Shown here piece by piece: positions 35,856 through 45,365 of a stretch of DNA of 64,000 nucleotides. Within the stretch, counting starts at the first letter, position 1. Each line of letters opens with the position of its first letter. The stretch covers positions 126,536,393 through 126,600,392 of the forward strand of contig CM035806.1 in NCBI GenBank assembly GCA_020466095.1. The letters are read 5' to 3'. The DNA comes from Chlorops oryzae. Taxonomy: Eukaryota > Arthropoda > Insecta > Diptera > Chloropidae. The notes beneath the pieces were generated by a model. It made no database searches. It was given only the letters and a program-made list of their open reading frames with translations, and was not told the origin of the DNA. The position numbers and the translations under genes are program-made.

Positions 35856-36654
35856 TAGGGATTCCAATCCGGACGTTTTCTAGTCCCGAAAATCCCGGGA
35901 TTAGTCTTCGTTAGTCCCGGGGCATTTTTGCAATTATTTTTAACTGTCGAGGTAGAAATATCGAAATATAATCAGATGAAAATGCTTTAAGATATAACGT
36001 TGCAAGTGGGTGTAATACGTTAGTGGACATAAAAATCTATACGATGGTTATTTTTGTACGTTTAGTACATTAAATGCGATAACTACATGTTTTACGTAGC
36101 GTGCCATCATTTATCTCTTGTGTAGCCTCACAGTTAGCCGAATGATCTCCGATCAGCTGCAGTGTTGTTAAATGTAGGTACAATTCCCTCACGACTTTGA
36201 CAGCTGGGTTTGGTGGTAAACGAAAAAACTGATTAGAAAATAACTTGATTTGTGAGAGAAAATCGATTTTTGTATTTTAAACCATTAAAATACGCAGTCG
36301 CCAGACTATTGTAATTCAGCTATGATAATGCAAATTTAAGTAAATAAAATCGTAAGGATTTTTGTAGGGAAAAATTTGTGTAAGCAAAGGAAAAAGTAGT
36401 GATTTTTTGGGGCTGTGTAGGGAATATCAGGAAAAGAATTTAACATCACTGATTCAGCTGTTATGCTTCAAATAACTGGAATGTTATTAAGTTTTTGTTT
36501 TTTTATTATTATTGTTAATGTGAAACACAGCTCAAATAAAAAAAAATTTAAAAATTTATTCGTTTTAAGCATTCTTCCTAATCCCGGGACCGATTGAAAT
36601 TTTGGAATCCCGAAATCCCGGGATTGGCATTTTGGCCATTTTTTGGAATCCCTA
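35856..36654. mobile_element. hAT element, 799 bp
   Basis: Inverted ends TAGGGATTCCAA flanked by the 8-bp duplication GTAGGTAG (35848-35855, 36655-36662). Subterminal TCCCGGGATT words at both arms. No recognisable coding. Same superfamily and similar ends as 40197-40771. Confidence 0.88.
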
Positions 36655-37525
36655 GTAGGTAGGTTGAAGTGGGTGCCACTTAAGCCGTTAATCGGCCCAT
36701 TGTAATACCAAGGAGGTTTTCTTGTGTTTGTGTTAGTATTATGTAATGTCCCAGCAGTTATTTAGGGAGTGCATTACCAAAGAAATGCAATCTTTCATCG
36801 ATTCCGAAGCAAAAACCCTTCAACGTTAACAGCTACCTTCACGATTTTATCGCAGAAATGAAGGTTTTGAATGATGAAGGCATGAAAATTGATGAAAAGA
36901 TAATAAAAGTTCATATTATATAAGATGTTTCATATGCGATGCGCCAGCAAGGCCGTTTATTTGCATAACTGTTGGTCACACGTCATTCAACGGATGCACA
37001 CAAGTTGCTAAAAAAATTAAAAATGTTATTACTTATAGCACTTCAATTGGAGAATTGCGAACAGACGAAGGATTCAGTAACAGGGTGTATAATGATTATC
37101 ATAGAAATGAATCAGGTGGCGTACTAGATTTGGAGCGCTTAGGCATTAAAATGGTTACAAAATTTCCTCTGGACCCAATGCATCTTATGGATTTAGGAGT
37201 CTGCAAAAAAGTTATCCTTTGTATGATGAATGGGAAGACTGCGAAGAAACTAAGCGCATGCCAAAAATCAAACATGTCACGGCGTTTAGAAATATATGGC
37301 GCCTGTATTCCAAAAGAATTTACAAGAAAACAAAGAAATTTGGATGAAAAACACCGATGGAAAGCTCCTGAATTTCGTCTTTTCCTTCTTTATACGGGCT
37401 TGGCCGCTTTAAAAGACATTGTAGATGAAGATTTATTTTATCACTTCACTCTGCTGCATTGTGCATACAGGCTTTTGAGCATGGAGAACTACGAGAGCAA
37501 CATAACTAATGCATCTGCATTGCTA

Positions 37526-38163
37526 CACTGAGCGAACGTAACCATGATTTTTTTAAAAGGGCGAATTGTTATTTACAGTCCTTTTGATTTTCGAGCAGAA
37601 CAAAAATTTCAAAAGGAAAATTGTTTAGTCAACAACATTTTTGGTTGAATTGAAAGGAAATATGTTTAATTACATTTCTTTTCGTTCGGTATAATTCTCA
37701 TTTGTTTTATTAAATAAGACATATAAGATATGTATTCATCTTAGAACTATTTTAAGCATTGCGAAAGCAGTCACCAAAACGGAGTGACGAAATCGGATGA
37801 AGTCCATCCGATGGCTATTTTTTGGGTCATGTTCAGCAGAGTGCTCTATGGCCATTTGCTTTGAACGTTAATTAAATTTTTTTTGACATTTCTTCTTGTA
37901 TAGGTATTTTTTTTGGAATTTTTTAAAAAAATATCTTGGCATTTCAACTATGTATGTCCGTGGTTGGTTCAACAATTTAAATTTAAATCCATTTTTGAAA
38001 ATTATCATTTCAATTCAACCTGAAATATGGTTGATTCAAAAGGAAAATTTTTTATTTTTTCAACAAGAAAAATTGTTAAAATTAAAAATATTCCTTGTTG
38101 AAGCCGTTTTGTATGTTTTTCCTTTTGATTTAACCAGTTTTCTGGTTGATTTTTTTCTCTGTG
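37526..38163. mobile_element. CACTGAG MITE, copy 1 (638 bp)
   Basis: It starts CACTGAGCGAACGTAACC and ends TTTTTTTCTCTGTG, so the outer ends are imperfectly inverted (CACTGAG/CACAGAG). It is nearly identical along its length to copy 2 (42567-43200), with only a handful of differences visible by eye, including a 4-bp ATGT slip. It lands in the tnp2 coding sequence. TA precedes it, but CG follows. Confidence 0.85.
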
Positions 38164-38503
38164 CGTATTAATCTTACATTTTCAATATCCGTGCAATTCT
38201 GGTGATAAATTACATTTTTAATATCTTTTCCATATTAGATCAGTATCAAAACTATATTTTGCGTATCAATATCTCATAAATCTTATCAAATTGTCCTTTT
38301 TAGTATCAATTTGAAATTTTTTCATTTCAAATATTGTCATGCATTCATGTCAAATTTACTTTTTTTTGTATCAAGCTTGACAAATAAAAAGTATAGAATT
38401 GATACGACAGGTAGTATAATTTTAATAATATTGCGTATCGGCTCACATTTGTAAGTGAAAAATATCAATATTATGACGATTTCGTATACATTTTTTTTTC
38501 GGT
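38164..38503. other. 340-bp unassigned insert with repeated GTATCAA words
   Basis: It lies between MITE copy 1 and the resumption of the tnp2 reading. GTATCAA/TTGATAC words recur (38241, 38266, 38301, 38369, 38400) and it ends TTTTTTTTTCGGTG, like a CACCGA-type terminus. Probably another transposon fragment. Confidence 0.45.
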
Positions 38504-39230
38504 GCGGCATATGAGTTTGAAAATTTTATGCAGTATTTGAAACGCATAGTAAAAAAAAAAACCCACCCAAATTTTGGAACAAATTAATAATAAAATAAAG
38601 TTCGCTAAACCAATTAAAGTCAATCAAAATTTAGGAATTTCACAAAAATTGGATGGCACCATTAAGTATCTGAGACATCCAAATTATTTTCTGAGTCCAA
38701 GAGATCCAGATAATTATTGTTTTCTACAAAGAGGATTTGGTGTGAGAATAACAAAATTTTTCAAAGACAACGACATCATTTATATATCAAGCAAAAAACT
38801 TTTGGATGCTTTAAGCTATTCTAAGGATGTTTACATCACACCATGAAAATGAAGAAGAAGAATTATTTGATGTTAATTTGATAAGGTTTAAGCTAATGCG
38901 TCTACCTGTTGAAACTACATTTTTATTCATCCCAATTTTACATTCCGTTTCATAATAATTTATTATTACAACCAAAGAGGCGAAATCCGACAATATGGAG
39001 AAGTTAAATTTTGATGTTACCCCAAATACTCAAACGGATGAAACAACAGCAGGTTAGGTCTATTGATATTTATTAAAAGTTATGATTACAGATGTTACAC
39101 TTTTGATTTAATCACTTTCCAGCACCACAATGTCCATCGTGCGCTTCTGTTCAGACTGACATTTCCTCACTTAAACGTAAGTTGTACACTTCTTCCACTA
39201 TTTTTCAATTATCCCATCATAAAAATTTAA

Positions 39231-40143
39231 AACAAGTAAGAAAGCTAAAGTCGGTCAAGCCCGACTTTGAAATACCCAGCGTCCCGACATTATGAGCGCA
39301 CTATGTTTTGCTTCTCTATTTGTGGGCGTGGCAGTGGGCGAGCCACATAAATTATTTTCCTACACCTTTCATTCGCCTTGGTCAACCTATGTTGCGAATT
39401 TGAAGCTTCTACGCCTTTTACTTCGGAAGTTACAAAACTTATACATTTGTGGGCGTGGCAGTGGGCGGGCTGCATAAATTTTTGTTCCTGCACCTTTCAT
39501 TTTCCTTGGTCAACCTATGTTGTGATTTTGAAGCTTCTACGCCTTTTACCTCGGTTACGTTACGAAAAATCTTCATTTGTGGGCGTGGTAGTGGGCGGGC
39601 CACATAAAATATTTTCCTACACCTTTCATTCGCCTTGGTCAACCTATGTTGCGAATTTGAAGCTTCTACGCAGTTTACTTCACAAGTTACGATAAGCCCT
39701 TATTTGTGGGCTTACTTGTGGGCGTGGCTCGAGGAGGGCGGCGTCCATTTTTTTCCAGGATATGTCCCTTTTTGTAGTTTACCTGTACACCAAATATCAA
39801 TGGAATGTGTTGAGTGGTTCGCAAGTAACAAGCATTTTACTGAAAACACAATAAATTCATTTGTGGGCGTGGAAGTGGGCGGATGTCTCCCATTTTTACT
39901 GAGGATCATACTCGGACCACGATATACATGTGTGCCAAATTTCGACTTCATTGGTTCAGCCGTTTCGGAGGAGATCCGACCACGGCCGGACGGACAGACG
40001 GACGGACGGACATGTCTAAATCGATTCAGTTTTTGATCCTGATCATTTCTATATATATTTGTCTATATCTCCGGAGCATAATTCTCCCTGTTGCAAGATT
40101 TGCACAAAACTAAAATATACCCTGCTTACGCTGGGTATAAAAA
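39231..40143 (-). mobile_element. DINE family A, copy A4
   Basis: Reverse orientation: AACAAGTAAGAAAGCTAAAG, the hairpin AAGTCGGTCAAGCCCGACTT, about three internal units with TTTGTGGGCGTGGCAGTGGG, the GGACGGACGGACATGTC block and the end TTACGCTGGGTATAAAAA. It sits in the intron after exon b of the DUF4806-like gene. Confidence 0.9.
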
Positions 40144-40196
40144 CGATAATTCGTAGAGCAATTCGGAGAATGCATGAAAAAGCTGGACGCACTAAT

Positions 40197-40771
40197 TAGG
40201 GATGCCAATCCCGGGATCCCGGGATTTTGCCCTTTTTTTCATCCCGAAAATCCCGAGATCACTGGATGTAAGTCCCGGGATACATTTCATTTCTTCCACA
40301 TTCAAACCTAAGCTAACCTAAGCAAACCTAAACTTAACAAAATCCCTTTGTAATGAAGTGACATTTGATCTAAAGTAGAACACGCATGCAACACTTATTT
40401 ATGCAAGATAAACAGCTGACTCTATGTTCAGTTAAGCTTGTACCGCGCTGTCCAATATTGAAGAAAGTCCATATTTATCCGACCATGAGCATTTACAGTA
40501 GAACATCATGTAAGTTGCAACTCAAAAAAATTTCTTACGTATTTTCCATGTTTGACTCCATTTCGAAAAACGACGCTACAATTTATAAGGACTCAATATC
40601 GAAAGAGTCAAAAAAAATTAAAGCCGTACCATGAGAAATGGCAATTTATTGGATGTTCCTTTTGAAGTACATATGCGATTCAATTCCGGGATTAGTCTCG
40701 AAAATCCCGGGATTTTTTTTTAAGATCCCGAAATCCCAGGATTACGAAAATGACGAAAATTGGCATCCCTA
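40197..40771. mobile_element. hAT element, 575 bp
   Basis: Inverted ends TAGGGATGCCAAT with perfect 8-bp duplication GCACTAAT (40189-40196, 40772-40779). Subterminal CCCGGGATCCCGGG and GATCCCGAAATCCCAGG. No transposase recognised. Confidence 0.9.
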
Positions 40772-41029
40772 GCACTAATACAATCCCAAGCAAAACAAGT
40801 AAGGGTGTTATAGTCAGGCGAGCCTGCCCAGCAAACATTTACGCTTACTAAACAATTGGAAGTAACTTGCGCCCGCAAACAAAAGGCTTGGATCCAAGTG
40901 TTGGAATTTATTTGGAATTCAAGTGTAAATAACCAAAACGGCTCCCTTTTTATTCAATTGGATTTCAGATTGGAAAACATATAATTCCAAGCAATCGAAT
41001 TAAATATTTTCCAAGCCTAAACAAGCAGT

Positions 41030-41095
41030 ACCAATCTGATGTAGGCGGGTTCAATCCCCGCTGCGGCGAGGGTTTTTTTTTTTTTTTTTTTTTTT
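41030..41095 (+). other. tRNA-like half unit in E3 with T-run terminator
   Basis: TAGGCGGGTTCAATCCCCGC resembles a T-arm (B box), and a T run of about 25 begins at 41071. An A box is not clear, so this may be a truncated unit. Confidence 0.45.
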
Positions 41096-41349
41096 AATAC
41101 TTGGGTAGATAATTTAACATTTAAATAATATTTCAAAACTAAGAGGAATATCTAGCTTTCATCCAAACATTTATAAAAATAAAAAAAATTTTTTTTAAGC
41201 ACATGTGTATGCAGCATTACGTTTCTGACGACCGGATAAGAACCCAAATTTATAACTGCCAACTTCCTTTCTCCCCTCAAAGTGGATCAAATTTTACCTC
41301 AGAAATCTTTCTACGTCCCAATTTTTCCACAATCTTTTTTCGCCCGCGA

Positions 41350-41432
41350 CAGGAATCGAACTCGAGCCCTCCAGGTTACAAATCGCAACACGCTCCCATT
41401 ACGCTACCGAGAGATCTCATTCGCGCGTGCTA
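41350..41432 (-). other. tRNA-like unit in E3 (minus strand)
   Basis: Read on the minus strand: A-box-like GGTAGCGTAATGGGAGC, then B-box-like CGAGTTCGATTCCTG about 45 bp on. The cloverleaf is incomplete by eye. Confidence 0.55.
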
Positions 41433-42566
41433 GAATTAATATATTAACGTTCGAAAAAATCGAACTGTAGACACTTCGTATGTATGTACGATGTATGTAC
41501 GGATTTGCGAAGTACTTGAGAAATTTAACGTTTCCCAAACACATTTGGAAAGCGTTTGGGAAATGTTTGCGAATTTAATATAGCACATATATACTTGGAA
41601 AAAGTTTGGAAAATGTCTTGGAAACAAATGAAGGTGCTTACTACCTTTGTAAAAAGCTTATGCAAATGTTTGCTGGGTGACAATAGAATACCCGATACAG
41701 ACACACATGTTCAAATAATTTTTAATATCAGGAGTTGTTTAAGTCCATAGGGGCCCCATATACCGACTTTTGATAGATTTCTTTATGAAAACTGCCCCTT
41801 TACCACGCCCACTTTTCCAATTTTTGTTGAACTATAATCGGAGGCTTTAATATACGCTCAAATTTTAAGTTTCATTAAAATATTTCGAAAAAGTCAGATT
41901 TTAAGGCAGTTCTGGGATTTTGATGACAGACCCTAGTACTGTAGGTACCCTTAAAAATGGACCTATCAAGGAAATTTTTTGGAAGGATGTTTAAGGCTAC
42001 AAAAGAAGCATAAGTGCCAAATTTCGTTCAAGTCCCATTTGAATTTCGGGTGTAGGAGACAATTTTCGAAAACCGCCCTTCTGCCACGCCCACTTTTTCA
42101 ATTTTTGGAAATAATATTACTGGCCTTTAAATATGATCAAATATAAAAATTCATCAAAATATGTTGAAAAACTTCGATCTTGGAGCAGTTTTTGTGATTT
42201 TCGTAACAGACCCTAGTACTGGAGGTACCCCTAAAAATGATCCGATCGGGTCCATTCTCGAACTTGTTCTTACTAATGTCCGCGTGAGCACGCATACCAA
42301 ATAATGTCAAGATAGCTCAACTCCTTCGATAAGAAAACTGTATACAAACAGATGGACAGACAGACAGACAGACGGACGGACATGTCTAAATCGAATCTCC
42401 TGGTGACGCTGATCATTTCTATATATATTTTGTATGGTCTATCTCGACTGGTTCTGGGTGTTACACACAACCACACAAACGCAATATACCCTCGACACAG
42501 AGTGTGTCGGGTATAAATATCCATCCAAATTAAAGAGCTGGTCAAGCAAAACGAAAAAAAAACATA

Positions 42567-43200
42567 CACTGAGCGAACGTAACCATGATTTTTTTAAAAG
42601 GGCGAATTGTTATTTACAGTCCTTTTGATTTTCGAGCAGAACAAAAATTTCAAAAGGAAAATTGTTTAGTCAACAACATTTTTGGTTGAATTGAAAGGAA
42701 ATATGTTTAATTACATTTCTTTTCGTTCGGTATAATTCTCATTTGTTTTATTAAATAAGACATATAAGATATGTATTCATCTTAGAACTATTTTAAGCAT
42801 TGCGAAAGCAGTCACCAAAACGGAGTGACGAAATCGGATGAAGTCCATCCGATGGCTATTTTTTGGGTCATGTTCAGCAGAGTGCTCTATGGCCATTTGC
42901 TTTGAACGTTAATTAAATTTTTTTTGACATTTCTTCTTGTATAGGTATTTTTTTTGGAATTTTTTAAAAAAATATCTTGTCATTTCAACTATGTCCGTGG
43001 TTGGTTCAACAATTTAAATTTAAATCCATTTTTGAAAATTATCATTTCAATTCAACCTGAAATATGGTTGATTCAAAAGGAAAATTTTTTATTTTTTCAA
43101 CAAGAAAAATTGTTAAAATTAAAAATATTCCTTGTTGAAGCCGTTTTGTATGTTAATCCTTTTGATTTAACCAGTTTTCTGGTTGATTTTTTTCTCTGTG
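42567..43200. mobile_element. CACTGAG MITE, copy 2 (634 bp)
   Basis: CACTGAG...CTCTGTG flanked by TA on both sides (42565-42566, 43201-43202), so the TA duplication is intact. It interrupts the DUF4806-like exon between EKK and FPLTSVED. Near-identity to copy 1 implies both moved recently. Confidence 0.88.
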
Positions 43201-43872
43201 TACATTTCCACTCACAAGCGTCGAAGACGTTTATTTAATTGAAACAGATATTGGAAATAACCCACTCAATTATGAAAGTAACAAATAAATTTTTATCTAG
43301 AAGACACACGTATGTTTCGCACTGATACTATAATATATTTTGTCTTATAATTCGCAGAAATTTATAATGGCACCATTGCTAAAAGGCTCTCTTGTGAAAT
43401 CCCTTCCAAAACTAATACAGATTGATGTGCTGCTTCAATTCAATTACCTCGGCCTCAAAGATAAAAAGTGCTTTAAAGACCTAACTAATTTTTATTAATG
43501 CTATATTTAGTAAGTACACTAATTTCGATTATATAAAAACACTACACCGAGAGAAAAAGGTAGTTATATTAACTGAAAAAGCAGTTAAAATAACCGAGTT
43601 CACCGTTAATTCTTAGCTTATGTGTAGTAGCGGTCAATTCAACAGTACAAACACAGTCAATAAGGATATAACTACCTGATGGTTGATATAACTGTCTCGC
43701 GGTTAAATCAACTGTCACCAGCGACTGGGAAAAAAAAATTTATTTTTTGCTTTGACTTTTTTTTACCTTCTTTTATTAATATTTTTTTTTTTTTTTATTA
43801 AATTATTATATTTTTTCTTTATTTATTTGTTTCTATTTAAATCTTTTTCTCTTTCATCTCTTTAAAATTTCT

Positions 43873-43950
43873 CGCCTCGGCCGAGCCTTGAACCGCTGAC
43901 CTCCACTTCGCTGGGCGAACGTCTTAACCATTACGCTAAACGAACGAATT
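43873..43950 (-). other. tRNA-like unit 2 of E2
   Basis: Minus strand: TTTAGCGTAATGGTTAAGAC (A-box-like, identical over 18 bp to unit 2 of E1) and GCGGTTCAAGGCTCGG (B-box-like). Confidence 0.6.
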
Positions 43951-44125
43951 TAATTTGTTGGTCAAAACGCTCACTTGAGCTTATGGTTGCTCAAGTTTTG
44001 GGGAACGTGCTTAAGGAATTGTTTCACTCCCAAAATTTTTTGCTTGAAAATGAACCATTAAAAAAAATTAAATAAATTAAAATCTTAAAAATTTAGGAGA
44101 AAATTTTTGCCTTAAAAAACAACTA

Positions 44126-44373
44126 GGTAGGTAGGTAGGTTGAAGTGGCTGCCACTTAGGCCATTAATCGGCCCATTGTGATACCACTAGAGGTTTTCTT
44201 GTGTTTGTGTGAGTGTATTGTCTTTTTATGTAGTGTGCCCCTAACATGCGATTTTTTGAAAAACCAGTGCTAGGCTTGGAACATTACACTCCGTTTCGCC
44301 TGTGCCGGGAATCGAACCTCGGACTCTGGGATCAAGAGCATAGCACGCATCCCCTACGCTATCCCAGAGCCAC
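44126..44373 (-). mobile_element. tRNA-derived SINE, copy 1, 248 bp
   Basis: On the minus strand it starts with a tRNA-like head: GGGATAGCGTAGGGGATGC as A box and GAGGTTCGATTCCCGG as B box. A tRNA-unrelated body follows, and it ends in a tandem (ACCT)n tail. The 12-bp target duplication AAAAAACAACTA is perfect (44114-44125, 44374-44385). It lies inside E2. Confidence 0.92.
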
Positions 44374-44448
44374 AAAAAACAACTACACTCTGAACAAAAA
44401 AAAAAAAAACTGTAATTAAAAAAAAAATCCAGAAAAATTCCCGCCGAC

Positions 44449-44530
44449 AGCAGGGATAGAACCCCGAAGCTCACGACGGTCAACTCACAGCTTAAACAAC
44501 TGAGCTATTGAAAACTCCGGAGGCGGTTGA
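44449..44530 (-). other. tRNA-like unit 1 of E2
   Basis: Minus strand: the anchor AGTTCGCATTCTGATC (shared with E1) is followed by AATAGCTCAGTTGTTTAAGC (A-box-like) and GGGGTTCTATCCCTG (B-box-like), then T-rich sequence. The tRNA body differs from unit 1 of E1 although its position is the same. Confidence 0.6.
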
Positions 44531-45365
44531 TCAGAATGCGAACTAATACGTCTAAGTGAACGAAAGCGAATTTGAACATAAAAAATGACTATTTTTCAAC
44601 TGTTGATTTGACTTCCTTTTCCAGTGCATTTAACGGGGAATACAGTTTATTTGACCACTCTTACTTTAACTGTTCTAAGTGGTTGATTTAACAGTTCTTA
44701 TTTCTCTCGGTGTAGAAGACTTTTATAAATATTTTTTCAGGTTGTTTAATGAAAGAGGGCTATACGAAAAATGATTACCAAAAGGATATCCGCATTTCCA
44801 CCGCATAAAGAACAACCAGTATAAACAAACAGCAGTTAAAAAAACACCAGAGAACTAGTTCATTACATATTTTTTTTTAAAAACTTAATCTAAATAAAAC
44901 TAAAATGAATATGTATAATTGAAATATTTTTGAACGTATTTTTATATTCCTTAAAAATTCAGGCATAATTTAAGGCTAGAATTTAAAACCCTTTTAAGCA
45001 ATTTTGCATTACTGAGGAATGCAATGCAATACAAGTCCTATATTCAACCAATTTTGCATTATTTGAGAATGCAAAAAGGAATGCACTTCAAATTCGATTA
45101 CTTCACCTACAACTGGTAATGCAAAAGTTCATGCCTTACTTTTCGTAGGACATCGCCGTGTTAAAAAAACATCGATTCCTGAAAGCATAAACAGCAAGCC
45201 GTTTGCATGAAATTTTGCATTACCATACATGACACATAACTGCTGGGGTGCTAAGCTTGGAACATTACTCTCCGTTTCGCCTGTGCCGGGAATCGAACGT
45301 CAGACCCTGGGATCAAGAGCATAGCACGCATCCCCTACGCTATCCCAGAGCCACAGTTTTGACTA

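Larger units (their letters stand above)
36804..38955 (+). pseudogene. tnp2-like transposase pseudogene, copy 2
   Basis: The reading starts mid-protein: PKQKPFNVNSYLHDFIAEMK, then CDAPARPFICITVGHTSFNGC (the Cys/His motif). RTDEGF, KFPLDPMHLMDLGVCKK, FTRKQRNLDEKHRWKAPEFR and DLFYHFTLLHCAYRLL follow, up to 37525. A MITE (37526-38163) and 340 bp of unassigned DNA interrupt it. It resumes at 38504 with AAYEFENFMQYLKRIV, shifts frame in an A run (38551-38561), then reads LEQINNKIKFAKP...RHPNYFLSPRDPDNYCFL and ends ...RLPVETTFLFIPILHSVS at 38955. The N-terminal third and the His-rich segment before AYEFEN are deleted. Other lesions are a TAA at about 36921 and a frameshift near 38843. Confidence 0.8.
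40827..41677. mobile_element. E3: CCCAGCAAACATTT element, 851 bp, with two tRNA-like units
   Basis: Ends CCCAGCAAACATTTACGC and, read inward, CCCAGCAAACATTTGC, flanked by TG (40825-40826, 41678-41679). TTGGAA/TTCCAA subterminal words are dense in both arms. A B-box-like GGGTTCAATCCCC at 41046 (plus) followed by a long T run faces a second tRNA-like unit on the minus strand at 41350-41432. The 220-bp MITE at 28677 is an internally deleted relative. Confidence 0.85.
40796..42516 (-). mobile_element. DINE family B, copy B6, split by a CCCAGCA element
   Basis: AAGTAAGGGTGTTATAGTCA at the left and GACACAGAGTGTGTCGGGTA at the right. The 851-bp insertion at 40827-41677 separates the first 31 bp, including half of the GTCAGGCGAGCCTGAC hairpin, from the rest. 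Confidence 0.9.
43545..44712 (-). mobile_element. E2: CACCGAGAGAAA element with two tRNA-like units and a nested SINE
   Basis: Perfect outer ends CACCGAGAGAAA flanked by TA (43543-43544, 44713-44714). GTTAAATCAAC/GGTTGATTTAAC words lie in both arms (43683, 43702, 44600, 44684). tRNA-like units lie on the minus strand at 43873-43950 and 44449-44512. The interior matches E1 in order and in part in sequence, but the ends do not. It lies in the last intron of the DUF4806-like gene. Confidence 0.82.
38995..44858 (+). pseudogene. DUF4806-like second gene of the tnp2 transposon, spliced, broken
   Basis: Exon a 38995-39052 (MEKLNFDVTPNTQTDETTA) is joined across a 70-bp GT-AG intron to exon b 39123-39176 (PQCPSCASVQTDISSLK). 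A GTAAGT donor follows, and the next intron now holds several transposons. The next exon reads IQIKELVKQNEKK (42522-42566), is cut by MITE copy 2, and continues FPLTSVEDVYLIETDIGNNP to a GTAACA donor at 43278. After a 96-bp region comes exon d at 43358 (IYNGTIAKRLSCEIP, one-base shift, then DVLLQFNYLGLKDKKCFKDL). The last exon is 44741-44858 (LFNERGLYEK, stop, LPKGYPHFHRIKNN). 'FPL...ED...LE' plus 'NYLGLKDKKCFKDL' resembles DUF4806. Its place 40 bp after the tnp2 stop suggests an accessory transposition protein (inference). Confidence 0.65.
36750..45247 (+). mobile_element. 8.5-kb two-gene tnp2 + DUF4806 transposon, heavily invaded
   Basis: Ends CCCAGCAGTTATTTAGG and, read inward, CCCAGCAGTTATGTGTC. 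A 2-bp duplication GT (36748-36749, 45248-45249) lies within a SINE. Subterminal ATGCAAAATTG/GCATTACC words are dense at 44990-45240. It encodes a tnp2-like protein (36804-38955) and a spliced DUF4806-like protein (38995-44858), both broken. Nested inside are 37526-38163, 39231-40143, 40197-40771, 40796-42516, 42567-43200 and 43545-44712. Without these the element would be about 3.6 kb. Confidence 0.8.
35834..45365 (-). mobile_element. tRNA-derived SINE, copy 2, split by two large insertions
   Basis: SINE pieces are the (GGTA)n tail at 35843-35855, the body at 36655-36749 and the tRNA-like head at 45248-45356. The target duplication TTTTGACTA lies at 35834-35842 and 45357-45365. The hAT at 35856-36654 entered its tail and the 8.5-kb element at 36750-45247 entered its body. 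Sequence matches SINE copy 1 (44126-44373), apart from about 40 bp missing at the second junction. Confidence 0.85.

Noticed and set aside
37526..38163. Tc1/mariner assignment for the CACTGAG MITEs because of TA flanks
   Set aside because: TA flanks alone are not decisive; the CACTG-type ends and 2-bp duplications in neighbouring families fit a CACTA/Mirage-like origin equally well, so the superfamily is left open.
42434..42628. Small frame 'MVYLDWFWVLHTTTQTQYTLDTECVGY' recurring at 18414, 28188 and 42434
   Set aside because: It is the end of DINE family B read through; the recurrence reflects the repeat, not a protein family.
35834..45365. LTR retrotransposon explaining the direct repeats at either side of this region
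   Set aside because: The flanking similarity is two halves of one SINE with its own target duplication, not terminal repeats; no gag or pol is present.
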